From: Gnetum montanum
Taxonomy: Eukaryota > Streptophyta > Gnetopsida > Gnetales > Gnetaceae
Assembly: GCA_015680685.1 (NCBI GenBank)
Contig: MNCI01019073.1
Span: 20,958-66,042 of the forward strand
Direction of reading: 5' to 3'
DNA: 45,085 nt
The notes under the pieces are model-generated. The model saw only the letters and a program-made list of their open reading frames with translations, was not told the origin of the DNA and did no database searches. The translations under genes were made by a program, and so were the position numbers. This document shows positions 31,491 to 43,203 of this stretch, one piece after another (the first letter of the stretch is position 1; every line of letters begins with the position of its first letter).

Positions 31491-32360
31491 AATTAGCAAA
31501 ACAGCCATCTCATGGTTCATGCAGGCATTATATTGGGGCACCAAATCTAACAAGCAAGAACTTAGGTCAACCCTAAAAAAATAAGGGTCATCCAAGGAAT
31601 TACCTACCAATTGGAAATTATAAAAGATGTCTAGTCATTCCTTAGACATACTAGCTACTATCAATGTTTCATAGAGAATTTCTCTAAGATAATAAAACTA
31701 TTGGTTGAGCTAATAAAGAAAGATGCTTCATTTGTCTAGACCAAGGAATGTGAAAAATCATTCCAACAATTGAAAGAGAAACTTACAGAAACTCCAATTC
31801 TACAAATACTTGACTAGTCCAAAGCATTTTATGTTATGAAAAATGCATCAACTTACACCTTGGGAGCTATGCTTACATAGTTGGATGGAAAGAAGCATCC
31901 ATATTACATTCACTACACAAGCCAAAGCAATGTGGGTGAACAAATGAGCTACACCACCACAAAAAAAGAATTGATAAAAGTGGTGTTTGCTCTAGAGAAG
32001 TTCAAGCATTATGTGCTTGGATACAAAGTGTCTGTGCATAGGGACCATAGTGCCATTTGCTTCCTCATGAACAAGCCATTGATAAGCCCCCATGTCATAT
32101 GGTGGTTCGTGATCTTACAAGAATTTGATCTTATGATGGTAAATCGAAAGGGAACTAAGAATGTGATCGCTAACCACTTATCTCAGTTGCAATGGGACAA
32201 CAAAAAGAAGGAAAGCCCACTATCTGATCTATTTCCTGATGAACTCCTCTTTGTTAGGGCTATAACTAAATATTTACCCACAAAGCCTAAATGGTACGAT
32301 AGCATTCTCACCTATCTTCTCACTCAAGAGATACCACAAGGGTTGGACAACTAAAAGAAA
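31491..32360 (+). pseudogene. Ty3/gypsy RNase H domain
   Basis: A decayed connection region (YYQCFIENFSKI-like, about 31650-31700) leads to an open stretch 31881-32354: SYTTTKKELIKVVFALEKF, HYVLGYKVSVHRDHSAICFL, and NRKGTKNVIANHLSQL, which match the TT-KE, DH-A and KG-N-ADHLSR landmarks of gypsy RNase H. Asn replaces Asp in the ADHLS motif (ANHLS), removing one conserved acidic residue. The stretch ends just before the integrase. Confidence 0.85.
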
Positions 32361-33537
32361 CAACAGTTTCTTCACCAGGTAAAACACTTCATGGAGATTA
32401 ATAAACATCTCTACAAGGTGTGCGTCAATGACCTAGTTCATTAGTGTGTCCCTAATCTTGAACAATTGCACATTCTCTAGGATGCTCATGAGGGTCCTTG
32501 TAGAGGGCACTATGCTGAGAGATGCATGACCATTAAAATTCTGATGGTAGGGTATTATTGGCCAACAATCTTCAAGGATGCCTGCCAATTTGTCCATTCT
32601 TGTAAATGCTACCAACAAGATGGTGGAATGACTTCTTGAATGGAGGAACCTCAATAGTGGATCCAACCAATGGAGCCCTTTAACATCTACAACATAGATT
32701 TCATGGGTTCCATCAAACCCATGTCAAATAAAAAGACGTAAATCATACTTGCTATTGACTATTGTACACAATGGATAGAAGCAGTAGCCATCACTGATTT
32801 TACATCTTCTACTATTTCTTGGTTTATACAAAAGAATGTTGTAAATAGGTTTGGTGTGCCATGTGCATTAATTTCTGACAATGGAACTCACTTCACAGGT
32901 ACTACCTTTCACAAGCTCATGCAACACTTGGAGGTTGAACATAAACTAACAACACCTTATCACCCTCAGCTAAGGCTACAAATAGGGAACTCAAAAAGAT
33001 CCTAATGAGAATTATAAGCAAATATAGAAAATACTAAAGCACAAACCTCAATGATGCCCTCTGGGCCTACCGCTCAACATGTAAACTTCCTATAGGATAT
33101 TCTCCCTATGAGCTAGTGTACAAACAATTACCAACACTTCCTATTCAATCTGAGCTTTGCACACTTTCAACAACTTGTGACCTTAACCTTGACTTAATTT
33201 TAGCACGAAAGAAAATATTAATGAATCTCAACTTGCTAGATGAAAATCGATTGATCACCCTATCATCTAACAAGTTGCACAAGCCATTCAACAAAAGGTC
33301 CCATGACCTTAGAATTAGGAAAGTCAAATTTCAACTAGGAGATAAAGTCCTCTACTAGAACACCACACATGTACCTCAATGAACTAAGTTCCAAACACTA
33401 TAGAAAGGACTTTATATCATTTACAAAACTTTTCCTTCTAGGGTCATGTTGATCTATAAACCTGAAAGCCCAGACAAGAAGCAGCTAATTAATACACAAC
33501 CAATCAAACCATTCCACGATCCTAAGTAGGCTAGTGC
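32361..33537 (+). pseudogene. Ty3/gypsy integrase remnant
   Basis: The N-terminal zinc region is seen as HEGPCRGHYAERC, then GYYWPTIFKDAC and CKCYQQ (about 32480-32620). The catalytic core has the first Asp in IDFMGSIK (32695), the AIDYCTQWIEAVAI strand, and the second Asp in LISDNGTHFTG (32870-32905). TTPYHP follows at 32950, with the catalytic Glu region damaged by a frameshift near 32970. The C-terminal part is open at 33116-33358 (KVKFQLGDKVLY, the usual basic end motif). Integrase inserts the DNA copy; no chromodomain is visible. Stops and shifts make it inactive. Confidence 0.85.
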
Positions 33538-35548
33538 AAAAAATTCCTCATCAGATGGACAATCACGCTCAATCTTTTGAATCTTCTCCTTTTAAGTTAC
33601 TTGTGAGGGAGATGGCCATCCATGCTAACCATATAAGTGGCTCCTTAGTTTTTCATATTTTTGTTTTACATATTTTTATTTTACACCTTGTTACTTTTAT
33701 AACTTTTTGTTTTACACATTCTTTATCTTACACCTTTTTATTTTTTATTTTTTTACTTATTAATTTTTCAAAATTTTTGTTTTACAACATCATTAGTATC
33801 TTTTATTTTTCTTAAATATTTTACAATTGCTTGTATATTTTCCTTTATTTGGATGTGATTTTTCTTATTATGTTTTATAATAACATGCCTTTGTGCCAAC
33901 TAGGTAGAGTGTGATTTGATTATTGTGGGCATGTGCTATCTAGTTATTTGATTGTTGTTGTCTGGATTCTAGCTATGAATTTTGTTACTAATAACTACGA
34001 CATGATTTCTTTTTCATGAAACAAGTAGTGAATCCACAACATCCACCCATCCAAAAACTCTAAGGTTTTCCTTATTCTAGAAATGTAAGGTTCCTTTCTC
34101 ATTAATAAAATTTTTACAAACTTGTGACCTTGGTAGTTTTTAGATTTGGGAAAGGATGCAAAGGTTTGAATAGGGTGCGACTTTAAGGGGACTTGGTACT
34201 CCTTATACATTTTTGCTTACTTGGGTGCATGTGTGTTTTCATAGATTTCTTATCATTCTGTGTTGACCAATAACAAGAAGTTGAATAAGTCTTTGCATGG
34301 TGTGGTTCCCATTCAAAAACAATGATGGGAATTCAAGGCACACCCCTTAGACAAAATAAGTGGGCTATAAGCACTGGTTATGAGACTAGAAAGACATGTT
34401 ATCCCATGCCTAAAGGTCCCCTCTAACTAAGGCCCTTTCTCACTTCCTACTTCTCTTTTCTTCTTTAATATGAAATGGTGGTTGTTCTATGGGAGCACTC
34501 TTGTGTCTTAGGAGGGTGGACTTGTCTTGGAATGGCAATGTGAAGTCACTAAATGTGATTGGTTTGTAGTTAGAAATGTCACAAGGGACTTCATGTGATC
34601 TTAATTGGGAACTCCATTCAACTCTCTCTCTTTATACATCCATGCCTCCCATGTCTCACCTCACTACCGATTTCATGTCCTTATTCAATGTCCTAGTTTG
34701 ATGTGTCAAAATTCTTAGGTAGTTTCTTCTGGGTTTTTTGTACTTAACTTTCTGTAACCATTAATCATCCATAGGGCCCATGAACTCATCAATTTAAAGT
34801 TATGGAAGGGCAATAAAGGGCTTATGCCTGCTTTGGGGGGACCCACTTACATACATTTTGGTTGGGTTAGTTAAGTAATTTATCCTTAGACATTCTCATA
34901 ATTAAACCCTTTTGCATGCCTCATCAATGACATTCAATTGTGCACATCTTCACAACATTTTTTATTGAAATCATCTTTTTTTATTGTTGTGAATTCTTAA
35001 ACCCTCTTCAAGCATTTCATTGCATTTGACTTTTCAAAATTTAATGGATCACTTATCCATTTCACCCTATTCTTTAGTTTTCCTACTAACACTATTAAAG
35101 GAATAAATGCACCATAATCACAACCTAGCCAAGTGTAACAACTAAGAAGACAAGTTACTTACAAGCTATATGTTACACATTACACACTAATACATGATTT
35201 TGTTGTGATTAAAATGGAAAGCGTGGACTGGAAGTGGGACTGTCTTCACCAAAGGATAAGCTATAGCACCTAGTGACAAGGGCCATTCATGATCATTGGA
35301 TCTTCTCTCTCACTCTTCAACTAGCAAAGGAGTTGGATGTCAATTTTGTCTAGGGTGTTCAATTCTATTGTCATAAACACCAAATTTTATAAAAGACTGT
35401 AAATCCATACACTTGGGCACTTAGAATCTGTTTGTTCCATTTGAGTCAGTTCGCATGTCAGTCAATAATTCCATACCTTCCAAATATTTTGTAAGAAATT
35501 TGTTCCTTCTCTTATTCACTCGAGGATGAGTTTCCATTCAATCATGGG
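33538..35548 (+). mobile_element. 3' non-coding interior of gypsy element with polypurine tract
   Basis: About 2 kb without a coding frame: T-rich TTTTACA runs (33650-33830), then sequence collinear with 10700-11560 (GGGCTATAAGCACTGGTTATG; GGGCTTATGCCTGCTTTGGG). It ends with CTCGAGGATGAG (35519-35530) and ATCATGGGGGA, the tract preceding the 3' LTR. No envelope-like ORF is seen. Confidence 0.7.
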
Positions 35549-36386
35549 GGATATTCAGTTAGGTATCTAATATCGAGTCCCAAGATGCAATGTCGAATAT
35601 CTAATATCACAAGGTATGTGCCAACCTATAAATATATCGCTTAGGCACATGGCTTCCATGTATAGTTTTTGTCATAACATAGTAAAGCTCTTGCAATTTC
35701 TTTTCTCTAGAGTTAGAATATTTTCCAAAGTGCTCGCAACAGGAGTCATTGAGTGTATGAATCTTTATTCAAGCACTATTGTACCTAGGTATGGTAGTGT
35801 ATGCAATAATAAAGATGAGCTTTTTGAATAAACCTTGCAACACCTTGGCTAGCTTAAATATTTTATTCATGCATTTAATGTTTTATGCAGTTTCATTTAA
35901 TGCTTCCAAGTAATTAAGCTAAAGTAAGCTAGTTTAATTAAATAGAAGTTAATTAAGCACATAAGTACGACTACTTTGAGCATGCGTATGACTCTTAGTA
36001 ATCCCAACAATGCTTAACATTTGGTAACCCAACAACATTATACATGTTTAGGATGTGCATAGAAAGTGGGATCAGATACTTATGTTAGGGAAGTTAATTA
36101 TCAATTAGTAATTAGATTAGTTAAATTGATAACAAATTGAGTTTCTACCTATTCTTAATCATAGACAAATAAAATACAAAATAATAAAAATCATGTACGT
36201 CAATTACACTTAACAATACAATTAAACTCCACAAAGTGTAGTTGAGAAGACAATGATTTTCACAATTAGATTTCATGTCTTGGAACTAGTGTACTTAGGA
36301 ACTTAAGGTCTATGGAATTTGACCAGATCATGCATGAATGCTTGTGATTTGTATGGTTGGCTGTAAGGGTACCTTTCCACTCATCA
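35549..36386 (+). repeat. 3' LTR of second gypsy composite (about 838 bp)
   Basis: The first few bases (TGATGAG) are missing or altered; U3 begins ATATTCAGTTAGG right after the purine tract. TATAAATA at 35627-35634 and AATAAA at 35808-35813. It ends with the family terminus CTCATCA at 36380-36386. Closest in layout to the LTR pieces at 22545 and 29275. Confidence 0.8.
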
Positions 36387-37479
36387 ATACTCAACATCAA
36401 AACATATAAACCAAATATAGTAAGAAATAACATGAAAGGGAAAACTCAATGCATTGAGATGTTTCAAAGGAAAACATCCTTACAAATAACCAATTACAAA
36501 GGGGATGGACACTATTCCAAAAACCTATCTTCCACCAAGAATCAACTATAATCGTAAGTAGAAGAAGAATGAAAGAAAACCTAATGAAGCATATGGAAAC
36601 TAGAATTATAAAGAGAAGTTCATTTACATTGACTCCTATTGAAGAAGTTTGCTTACACTCATAGGTCTAACTCAAGGTTGCAAAATATGAGTAAACTAAT
36701 TAATATCTATCTTAACCTTTGAAGCTTGAGATATGATTTGGAAATGGAAAATGCGGAAGATCTATAATTTCTCCATAATTGTTAGATGATGGATATTCAA
36801 ATAATTAGTCTTATAAAAAATAGCATTACATCAATGCTTCTAAATATAAAATAGAATAATAGGCCTAATAACCTTTCAAAGAAATCTGAAATTCACAAAA
36901 GTGGTAGCCAAAAAGCAAAACATAACATCATCTTGAGATAGCTGACAAGATGGGATAACTTTGGAGGCCTAGATCCACATGTGTTAAGTGAAAGGATAAT
37001 GTCAAAAAACATGAAAAAAATTATCTATACCTTGATAGAGAGGGAAATTAGGAGTGTGGATCCCAAGATATTCAAGGTGTTTACCAATAGGAAAACCATG
37101 ATGAAGAAGACACCAAAGAAACTATTGAATTTTAGGGAGTTGGAAGTTCCCATATACATTTAAAGAGGGATATCTAGAATTGTTCTAATTGTTGTTTGTG
37201 CTTAGACCTATTATATTGGTTAACAACAATTAATGAATCATGCAAAAGTTGAAAAGAAACATACTTTGCACCAAAATGTGCAGCTGTAAATAGTGATGAA
37301 TAAAATTATAAACTCAATAAAAACAATGGTGCATGGCTTTAGAAGTCCCACACAAATTATCAAACACCTCCCAGAAAATCCATTAGTCAACAAGATGAAG
37401 ATAACTAACAGAAATAACTTCCTTATAAAACTAAGAAATAGCTACCCTAGCATTTGTAGTGGCAAGAGGAGTAGGTGAT
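36387..37479. other. AT-rich stretch, nothing recognised
   Basis: Short open frames exist (for example 36981-37163) but none has a motif or biased codon use. It does not match other parts of the window. It may be old unique intergenic DNA or a repeat I do not know. Confidence 0.4.
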
Positions 37480-38090
37480 AGAGGTAGCCACTAGGGGCAA
37501 AGATTAGAAAGAAGAGTAGGATTGATCTTAACATTAGTCCAATCGATATAATGGTGTAAACGTTGCCAAGCCTTTCAAATGCCTTTGAAGACATGAGATC
37601 CAAAAATGATGATTGTATGGGGAGAGAGAATCCAATTAGCAAAGTGGATTCTCTTCCAAAAAGGTTTATTTTTGGGAAACGCTTATTGAAGCCTTAATTG
37701 GAGGAGAATCCCAGTAATGTTAAGGGCATCAAAATGCTAAACCAGCTACTTAGTGACCAAGGTGAGGCCTTGTTTGAAAGAATTTAAAAGACCCAAATCA
37801 TCCTTATTCTTATGAAAAGTAACCATATTCCAAATGACATGGTGAAAACGTCTTTGAAAGTCTTTAGAAGACCACATGAAGTTTTGAAATAACCATTCTA
37901 GCTTCTGATAAGCAACTTGGGAAGGCATCCAACACAAAGAATAATACACATGGGTAGAAGCACAAATAGACTTGCAGATAAGACACTTTCCTACAAGAGT
38001 AAGGGGTTTAGTCTTCCATTTTTCAATTTTCTTCTAAATCATGAAATTAGAGTGTTGAAAGGATCTTAAGCCAATCAATTAGCAAGATGT
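37480..38090 (-). mobile_element. L1-type LINE remnant on the minus strand
   Basis: On the minus strand it reads the post-RT part of plant LINE ORF2: a KxxxWKxKxLTLVGK-like segment (about 38040-37980), then PSQVAYQKLEWLFQNFM and HHVIWNMVTFHKNKDDLGLL (open 37949-37746), then the INPTLLFNLCP stretch equal to 16330. Related to the LINE parts at 4136 and 15940 but reaching further upstream, so it is an independent insertion. It stops about 120 bp before the pectin methylesterase homology. Confidence 0.75.
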
Positions 38091-38212
38091 TCAATAGTAG
38101 AGGAAATTTTGCTTTACTCTTGTCCAGCAGAAGAGGCCACGTCATTATCATAGCAACGAGGAAAATTCTACACTCTACAAGTAGCACAATCGCCTTCACG
38201 GTTTACTCTACC

Positions 38213-39916
38213 GCGGCATGAGGCTCTGCAGCAATGCTCTCGCCATGAGGCGTCCCTGCCTGGGTTTCCGAGGGCGACCGCCGCGTTCTCGCCATGGATG
38301 TCGAGACCGTCTACCCCAACGCGGACGCCGTGGTGGCGCTTGATGGTTCCGAAAGTTCCGGTGCGTCGCGGCGGCCATCGCGGCCACCCCGAACAAGAGC
38401 GCCAAGAGGTATACGATCTTGGTGAAGGCGGGTGTGTACCAGGAGTACCTGGTTATCGGCACGACTAAGACTAATATTCTGTTGCTGGGCGAGGGTATGG
38501 ACAAAACCGTCATCACCGGCAGCCGCAACGTCGTCAATGGTTCCACTACCTTTAACTCCGCCAGCGTTGGTAATAGTTTATTAACTTATTATTGCTATCG
38601 ATCAGCTGCTAACGTCTCGAGTTTATTTATTTGTTTTTTCTTTGTCATTCGTTCCTTCCGTTGATAGATCCTCAACGTTAGATTTGCAATTGTTATTTCT
38701 TTTTCCAGTCCATAAGAGTAAGAGGATCCTGATTTCTGCAACACGTTTTCGAATTCTCTTCTGTAAAAGAAAATTTTCCTTCTGTATTTGAATTAAACCC
38801 ATGCGGAGACCCTTGACCCTGGATCTGTTGTTTACTATTCGATAGTGTATGGATGGTTTGATCGGTTGACGTTGAATCCATATAAATGTTAGATTCATAA
38901 ATATGAATGGAGTAATGGATTACGTTGCGCAGGTTTCAAATGCTGGATCCTTGAATTCGACTTTTGAATTTGAAATGTTGTTTGCTTTGGTGTGCTTAAT
39001 TATTCATGGACTTAACTAACATGCACACCCTTGTTAATTTTGGATTTAACAAAAAAAAAAAAACAAAACAACAAAAACCGATGTATCTAGGTGAATCCGA
39101 CCAGATTCTGTTTATAACATCCGACAAGTGAAGAAACTTAAATAATTTTTTAAACCTAAAAAGTAAAAAGTAATGCTAACGTTCATAACACAACAATGCA
39201 TAAATGTGCAGCGATAACGGGCAGCGGCTTCATGGCGAGGGACATAGCGTTAGTGAACACGGCGGGGTGGGCAAAGCATCAGGCCGTGACTCTCAGGGTC
39301 GGCTCCGACAAGTCCGTGTTCCAGCGCTGCCGGATGGAGGGGTACCAAAACGCGCTCTACGCACATTCGCCGCGCCAATTCTACCGCGACTGCCGCATCC
39401 TCTGCATCATCGACTTCATATGCGGAAAGGCTGCATATGAAGAGCAAGTTGCAGAAGAGCAAGTTGCTGGCTCGGAAACCGGGGACGAGTCAGAAAAACG
39501 CGTTCACGGCGCAGGGCCTCACGGACCCCATCCAGAACCCCGGCATCTCAATCCACGTCTGCGTCATAGACGGCGACGCAGACCTGAAAGGCGTGGCGGA
39601 CAAATTCCCCACGTACCTGGGCCGGCCATGGCAGCCGTACTCGCGGACTGTGCTCATGGAATCGACGATCAGCGCCGTGGTGCAACCCGCCGGGTGGCTC
39701 GAGTGGAACGGCCATGTCGGCCTCAAAACGCTTTTCTACGCCGAGTACCTCAACTCCGGCGCCGGAGCCGGCACCTCCAGCAGGGTCAAGTGGCCTGGTT
39801 TTCACGTCCTCCGCAGCCAGTCCGAAGCCGCCCCTTTTACCGTCGGCCGTTTCATCAATGCCGATAAGTGGCATGACTCCACCGGCGTCGATTACATCGA
39901 CGGATTTCTCAACTGA
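38213..39916 (+). pseudogene. Pectin methylesterase (type II, catalytic domain) pseudogene
   Basis: Pectin methylesterases remove methyl esters from cell-wall homogalacturonan. Exon 1 (about 38213-38569) starts near the end of the pro-domain (SNALAM) and reads WVSEGDRRVLAMDVETVYPN, then DGS; a 1-bp deletion near 38351 follows (DGSGKF expected); then VKAGVYQEYLVI and GMDKTVITGSRNVVNGSTTF. Exon 2 (39212-39916): GSGFMARDIALVNTAG, KHQAVTLRVGSDKSVF, GYQNALYAHSPRQFYRDC, IDFICGKAA, a scrambled 39433-39455, then GISIHVCVIDGDADLK, FPTYLGRPWQPYSRTV, PAGWLEWNGHVGLKTLFY and a typical end at TGA 39914-39916. The catalytic Asp of GYQDTLY is Asn (AAC 39349-39351). Signal peptide and most of the PMEI-like pro-domain are absent. 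GC-rich against AT-rich surroundings. Confidence 0.9.
38570..39211 (+). other. Intron of the pectin methylesterase pseudogene
   Basis: Donor GT at 38570-38571 (GTTG/GTAATAG) and acceptor AG at 39210-39211 (TGTGCAG/CGATAAC) join in phase 1 to give SVAITGSGF, the expected continuation after TTFxSA. The position matches the conserved intron of plant type II pectin methylesterases. 642 bp, AT-rich, with an A-rich tract near 39050-39075. The retained intron shows the copy arose by DNA duplication, not by retroposition. Confidence 0.8.
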
Positions 39917-42317
39917 TACTGCAACCTGCTCTCGTGACTCCCATTTCCGCATTCTGAGCCTAGTTTAGTTTTATCGCAAAGCGACTGCTCTCGCTACTAT
40001 GACCTTTCCTGTCTTCCATCCATGGGCAGCAGACACGTAGTTTTAGAGTACTGTTTTTCTTCCTCCCGTCTCCGACCTGACTGACTGCCGTTTCCTCTGC
40101 GATTTTAGAAAAAGAGATGTCGAATCCCCTTTGTTGATAGGGAAAGCTTCATCCCTTGCAACTTGACAGTGAATAGTGAAAGTCGGAATAAATTTTTCCA
40201 TTATGTGTATAATGTAGTTAATTATCCAATGAATTCGTTCTTTGCAGGCTTTATTTGGTAGATAAATAGTGGAAAAAATAAAAGTTCTTATGGTATTTTG
40301 TTAATGTTAAATCGTCACTTTTGAAGTGGAATGAAGTTCCCAATTTCTAGCTTACACCTAATCACCATTGAATTTTAATGTTTAAAATATTGAAAGAGAG
40401 TTCTTCATACAAAGTGGGTTTTATTGAGGAAAGAGTTAGTTACAAAAATAGAGCATTTAAAATACATTTTGTTAGCTAAAAGGTCACTTCAATGTCTAGC
40501 AATGAGGTGTTTGCCTAGTAGTAAGTCTTTATGGGTTAGATTCTAGTGGGCAATATGGAGTTATAAAGTTTTAATTTGGCTATATGTCTCAAGGTTTAAA
40601 ATGCTTATGTTCTAACCCACCTTGCTCAATTGTCTTGTTAGGCAAGAGGTTGCCAATTGAGTAACGTTAGAGCCATCCTCTATAATTATTCTAAAGTATC
40701 ATATTTGCTAGATGTCTTAAGATATACTTATAATGGTTCTTTCTTGCTTTGACTCTCCCTAATCTTTAGTATCTAAGAGCACTTGTAAAATTACAAATTG
40801 AAAATCCACCTAAAGAATGTAGGATAATTGAAAAAGGGCAAAAAAAATAAAGATAAGATTTTAGATTATAAGAAGTAGAAACTTTATGTATTTGTACAAT
40901 ATTAATGGTGAAATTGCTAAAGAAGATGGATACCTAAAATGCTTGTCTTAAGCATTGTAAAATCTAAATATATGTAGGACCAAAATCTGATAACATTATC
41001 TGAAAATTAAGTAAGAATAAGCTGGAATTTTTAGAAAAGTAAAATCATGATGACTTTGTACCCGTGAAGATGGATATCAAATTTTCCTTTAATGCATTAC
41101 AAGATATAATGTTCATGAAAGCCAATAATAACAAAGGAATAATATATTTAGTAATGATTAAGATTAAAATCACAGCTAGGTGTAATGTTGTAAAGAATAT
41201 TATACCATGAAAAAGGAGATTGACAATCGCATCCCAGTCCAATATCTACATTAGCGATTGTACCTGCATGTGCATAGGCTAGTTTTGTTACATTGATCTT
41301 TGAATTTTCAAATTCTTTATTAAATATAATAGTTTTTGTTTTAACATGGTTTAAAAAATTTGTTTCATTTTGCATAGTTTCATGTGGGTGACTTGTTACA
41401 TTCCTTGGTTGTTGCACTCAATGAAGCTTTACCCAATAGCTGCGTAGATACAACCAAACATGCCCAAATAGGATATAAGCTCTTAAAGGGCTTGCATGTT
41501 TCAAAATAATGTAATCATTTACATAATTTTTAGAGTAATAAATTATATCATTAAATAAAAGTAATGTAGTGAGATTTGAATAGTCAGCATCAAATATCCT
41601 AATCCCGTATCCGCAGTTCTATCCGTCGATTTACCACTAGTATGAGGCTATAACCATAGTACCATACAACCTCTTATCAAACTCTCAATGTAGTCATCTT
41701 TTCTCTCCTCCTGAACTCTACCCTTGTGAGAGATGCAGCTTTCCACGGTAGGATCCACGGGTACTTATTTAAAATCAGTGTTTCCCGGGAGCTCGCTTCC
41801 ATGAAAATTTTTGGTTCCCTACTTTTCAGTGCAATTTTCTGGTCCCCACTTTTCAGTGCGTAAAAGTGGTTTCAATTGAATGAGTCAGGAAAATTTTGTT
41901 CATGTGCAGATGATGTGCAGATAATAGATCCCATAATAAAAATGATATAAAGCTACATCAAACAACAATGGATTTATAAAAAAAATTAACAATGATAAAA
42001 CTTATAGAGATAATAAAATGAATACTTGTACCAACATTTTTTTATTTCTAGACCGGTAAATTATGGTATCATTGTCTTTTAAGAGATATGATTATATTAT
42101 TTCAATTTTAACATTACAGTATTTTTATATATTTTCTTTAAAATCTTAACTGAGTCAAGAGAATAATTTTATATTTTTAATTAATTTCTTTAATCACATT
42201 CCACATCCATTTACTTTCGCTCCCATGAAATACTCCTTGTTCCCAAACTATTTGGGTACATGCTCCCATTTTCCCACAAACCGATGTGAAACATAGTTTA
42301 AAACCTAGATTACTCAA
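39917..42317. other. 2.4-kb intergenic region without a recognised gene
   Basis: AT-rich. Small open frames on both strands carry no motif. A short imperfect direct repeat (TTCCCTACTTTTCAGTGC / TCCCCACTTTTCAGTGC, about 41816-41868) is present. The right edge is the insertion point of the copia element (candidate 5-bp target site CTCAA, 42313-42317). I see no tRNA, microRNA-type hairpin or further LTR. Confidence 0.5.
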
Positions 42318-42916
42318 TGTTAGAAATCTTTCTAGTGCATCAAAACCGGATTGCACAAGCGGAAGCATGTAAAAACAGATCTCTTGATCTACAAATGTGC
42401 ATGAAACAAAAATGCACAAATCAATTTGAAAAAATAGATCGAACTGACCTCCAGCCATTGATGCCATTGATGCCTGAATGTTCTGAATCTTCTTTCACAC
42501 AGGTGCTCTGCGGTGATGGTGTATGCAGACTGTAAGCGATTGTGAAAGGGACCTGAACTACTACACTGCAATTGATTCCCCGTGCCTTGTTCTCCCATCA
42601 AGAAATCAGAAGGTCCAGGAATCAGTTACCATTTATTAGAAAAATATGAGACCATTTCCAGATAACAATGAATCGGTTGGAACGGATGGATTGCAAAGAA
42701 AACTGTCATGTTGCTGTCCAAAGCTATCACATTGTTAACTGAGATAGATCTTCACAACAATTTTAGAAGTCTTATCTCATCTCTCTAGGGAAAATTCTAA
42801 AACTATCCAACAGTAGAAACAGAAAGTGTAGTTCACCAGGGAAAATTCTAAAACTATCCGACAGTAGAAACAGAAAGTGTAGTTCGCAAATAATAAACTG
42901 CTAATTCATTGTTACA
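42318..42916 (-). repeat. 3' LTR of Ty1/copia element (about 599 bp)
   Basis: On the minus strand it begins TGTAACAATGAATTAGC at 42916, immediately after the purine tract AAGTGGGAGAT, and likely ends GATTTCTAACA at 42318, giving TG...CA termini. Contains a 51-bp tandem repeat. The outer edge is inferred from the terminal dinucleotides, since the 5' LTR is outside the window and cannot be compared. Confidence 0.6.
42787..42888. repeat. 51-bp tandem repeat, two units, in copia LTR
   Basis: Units 42787-42837 and 42838-42888 are almost identical (AAACTATCC[A/G]ACAGTAGAAA core). They lie within about 30-130 bp of the U3 start of the LTR (minus strand), where copia elements often carry repeated enhancer motifs. 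A regulatory role is inference only. Confidence 0.8.
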
Positions 42917-43203
42917 ATCTCCCACTTGGTCTCCATATTTATTCTCATATCCAACTTTCAAAAAACAAATACATGAATCATGGTGATAGTTCCTCTTAAT
43001 ACGAGTAGTATCTTCCATGTATTACAATGTATTATTTCTCAAAGTTAATTCCTTTATATGGTAACTTTGACTGTATGAACAAACCCAATGTTTATTCACG
43101 GTCCGACCTTATGTGTGTGTTCTCTAATGACTTTATGCGCAACTGTATGAGAAAACACACAACTGAATAGAGTTTCATTAACACTGTAATGTTGTACAAC
43201 ATA
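42917..43203 (-). other. 3' interior and polypurine tract of copia element
   Basis: Between the pol stop codon and the LTR. On the minus strand it ends in CCAAGTGGGAGAT (42917-42929), the purine-rich primer for plus-strand DNA synthesis. No coding sequence. Confidence 0.7.

Noticed and set aside
700-33537. TAG read as Gln (alternative code or programmed read-through)
   Set aside because: The same loci also have frameshifts, TGA and TAA stops, and paralogues with CAG. The intact copia frame uses the standard code. Deamination explains it without a new code.
33534-33815. Hydrophobic 93-codon frame as a membrane protein
   Set aside because: It comes from the T-rich 3' non-coding part of a gypsy element; poly-T gives Phe/Leu runs by chance (the same occurs at 10283-10501).
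41045-41417. Overlapping minus-strand small frames in the intergenic region
   Set aside because: No motif, no codon bias, AT-rich; length is within chance expectation.
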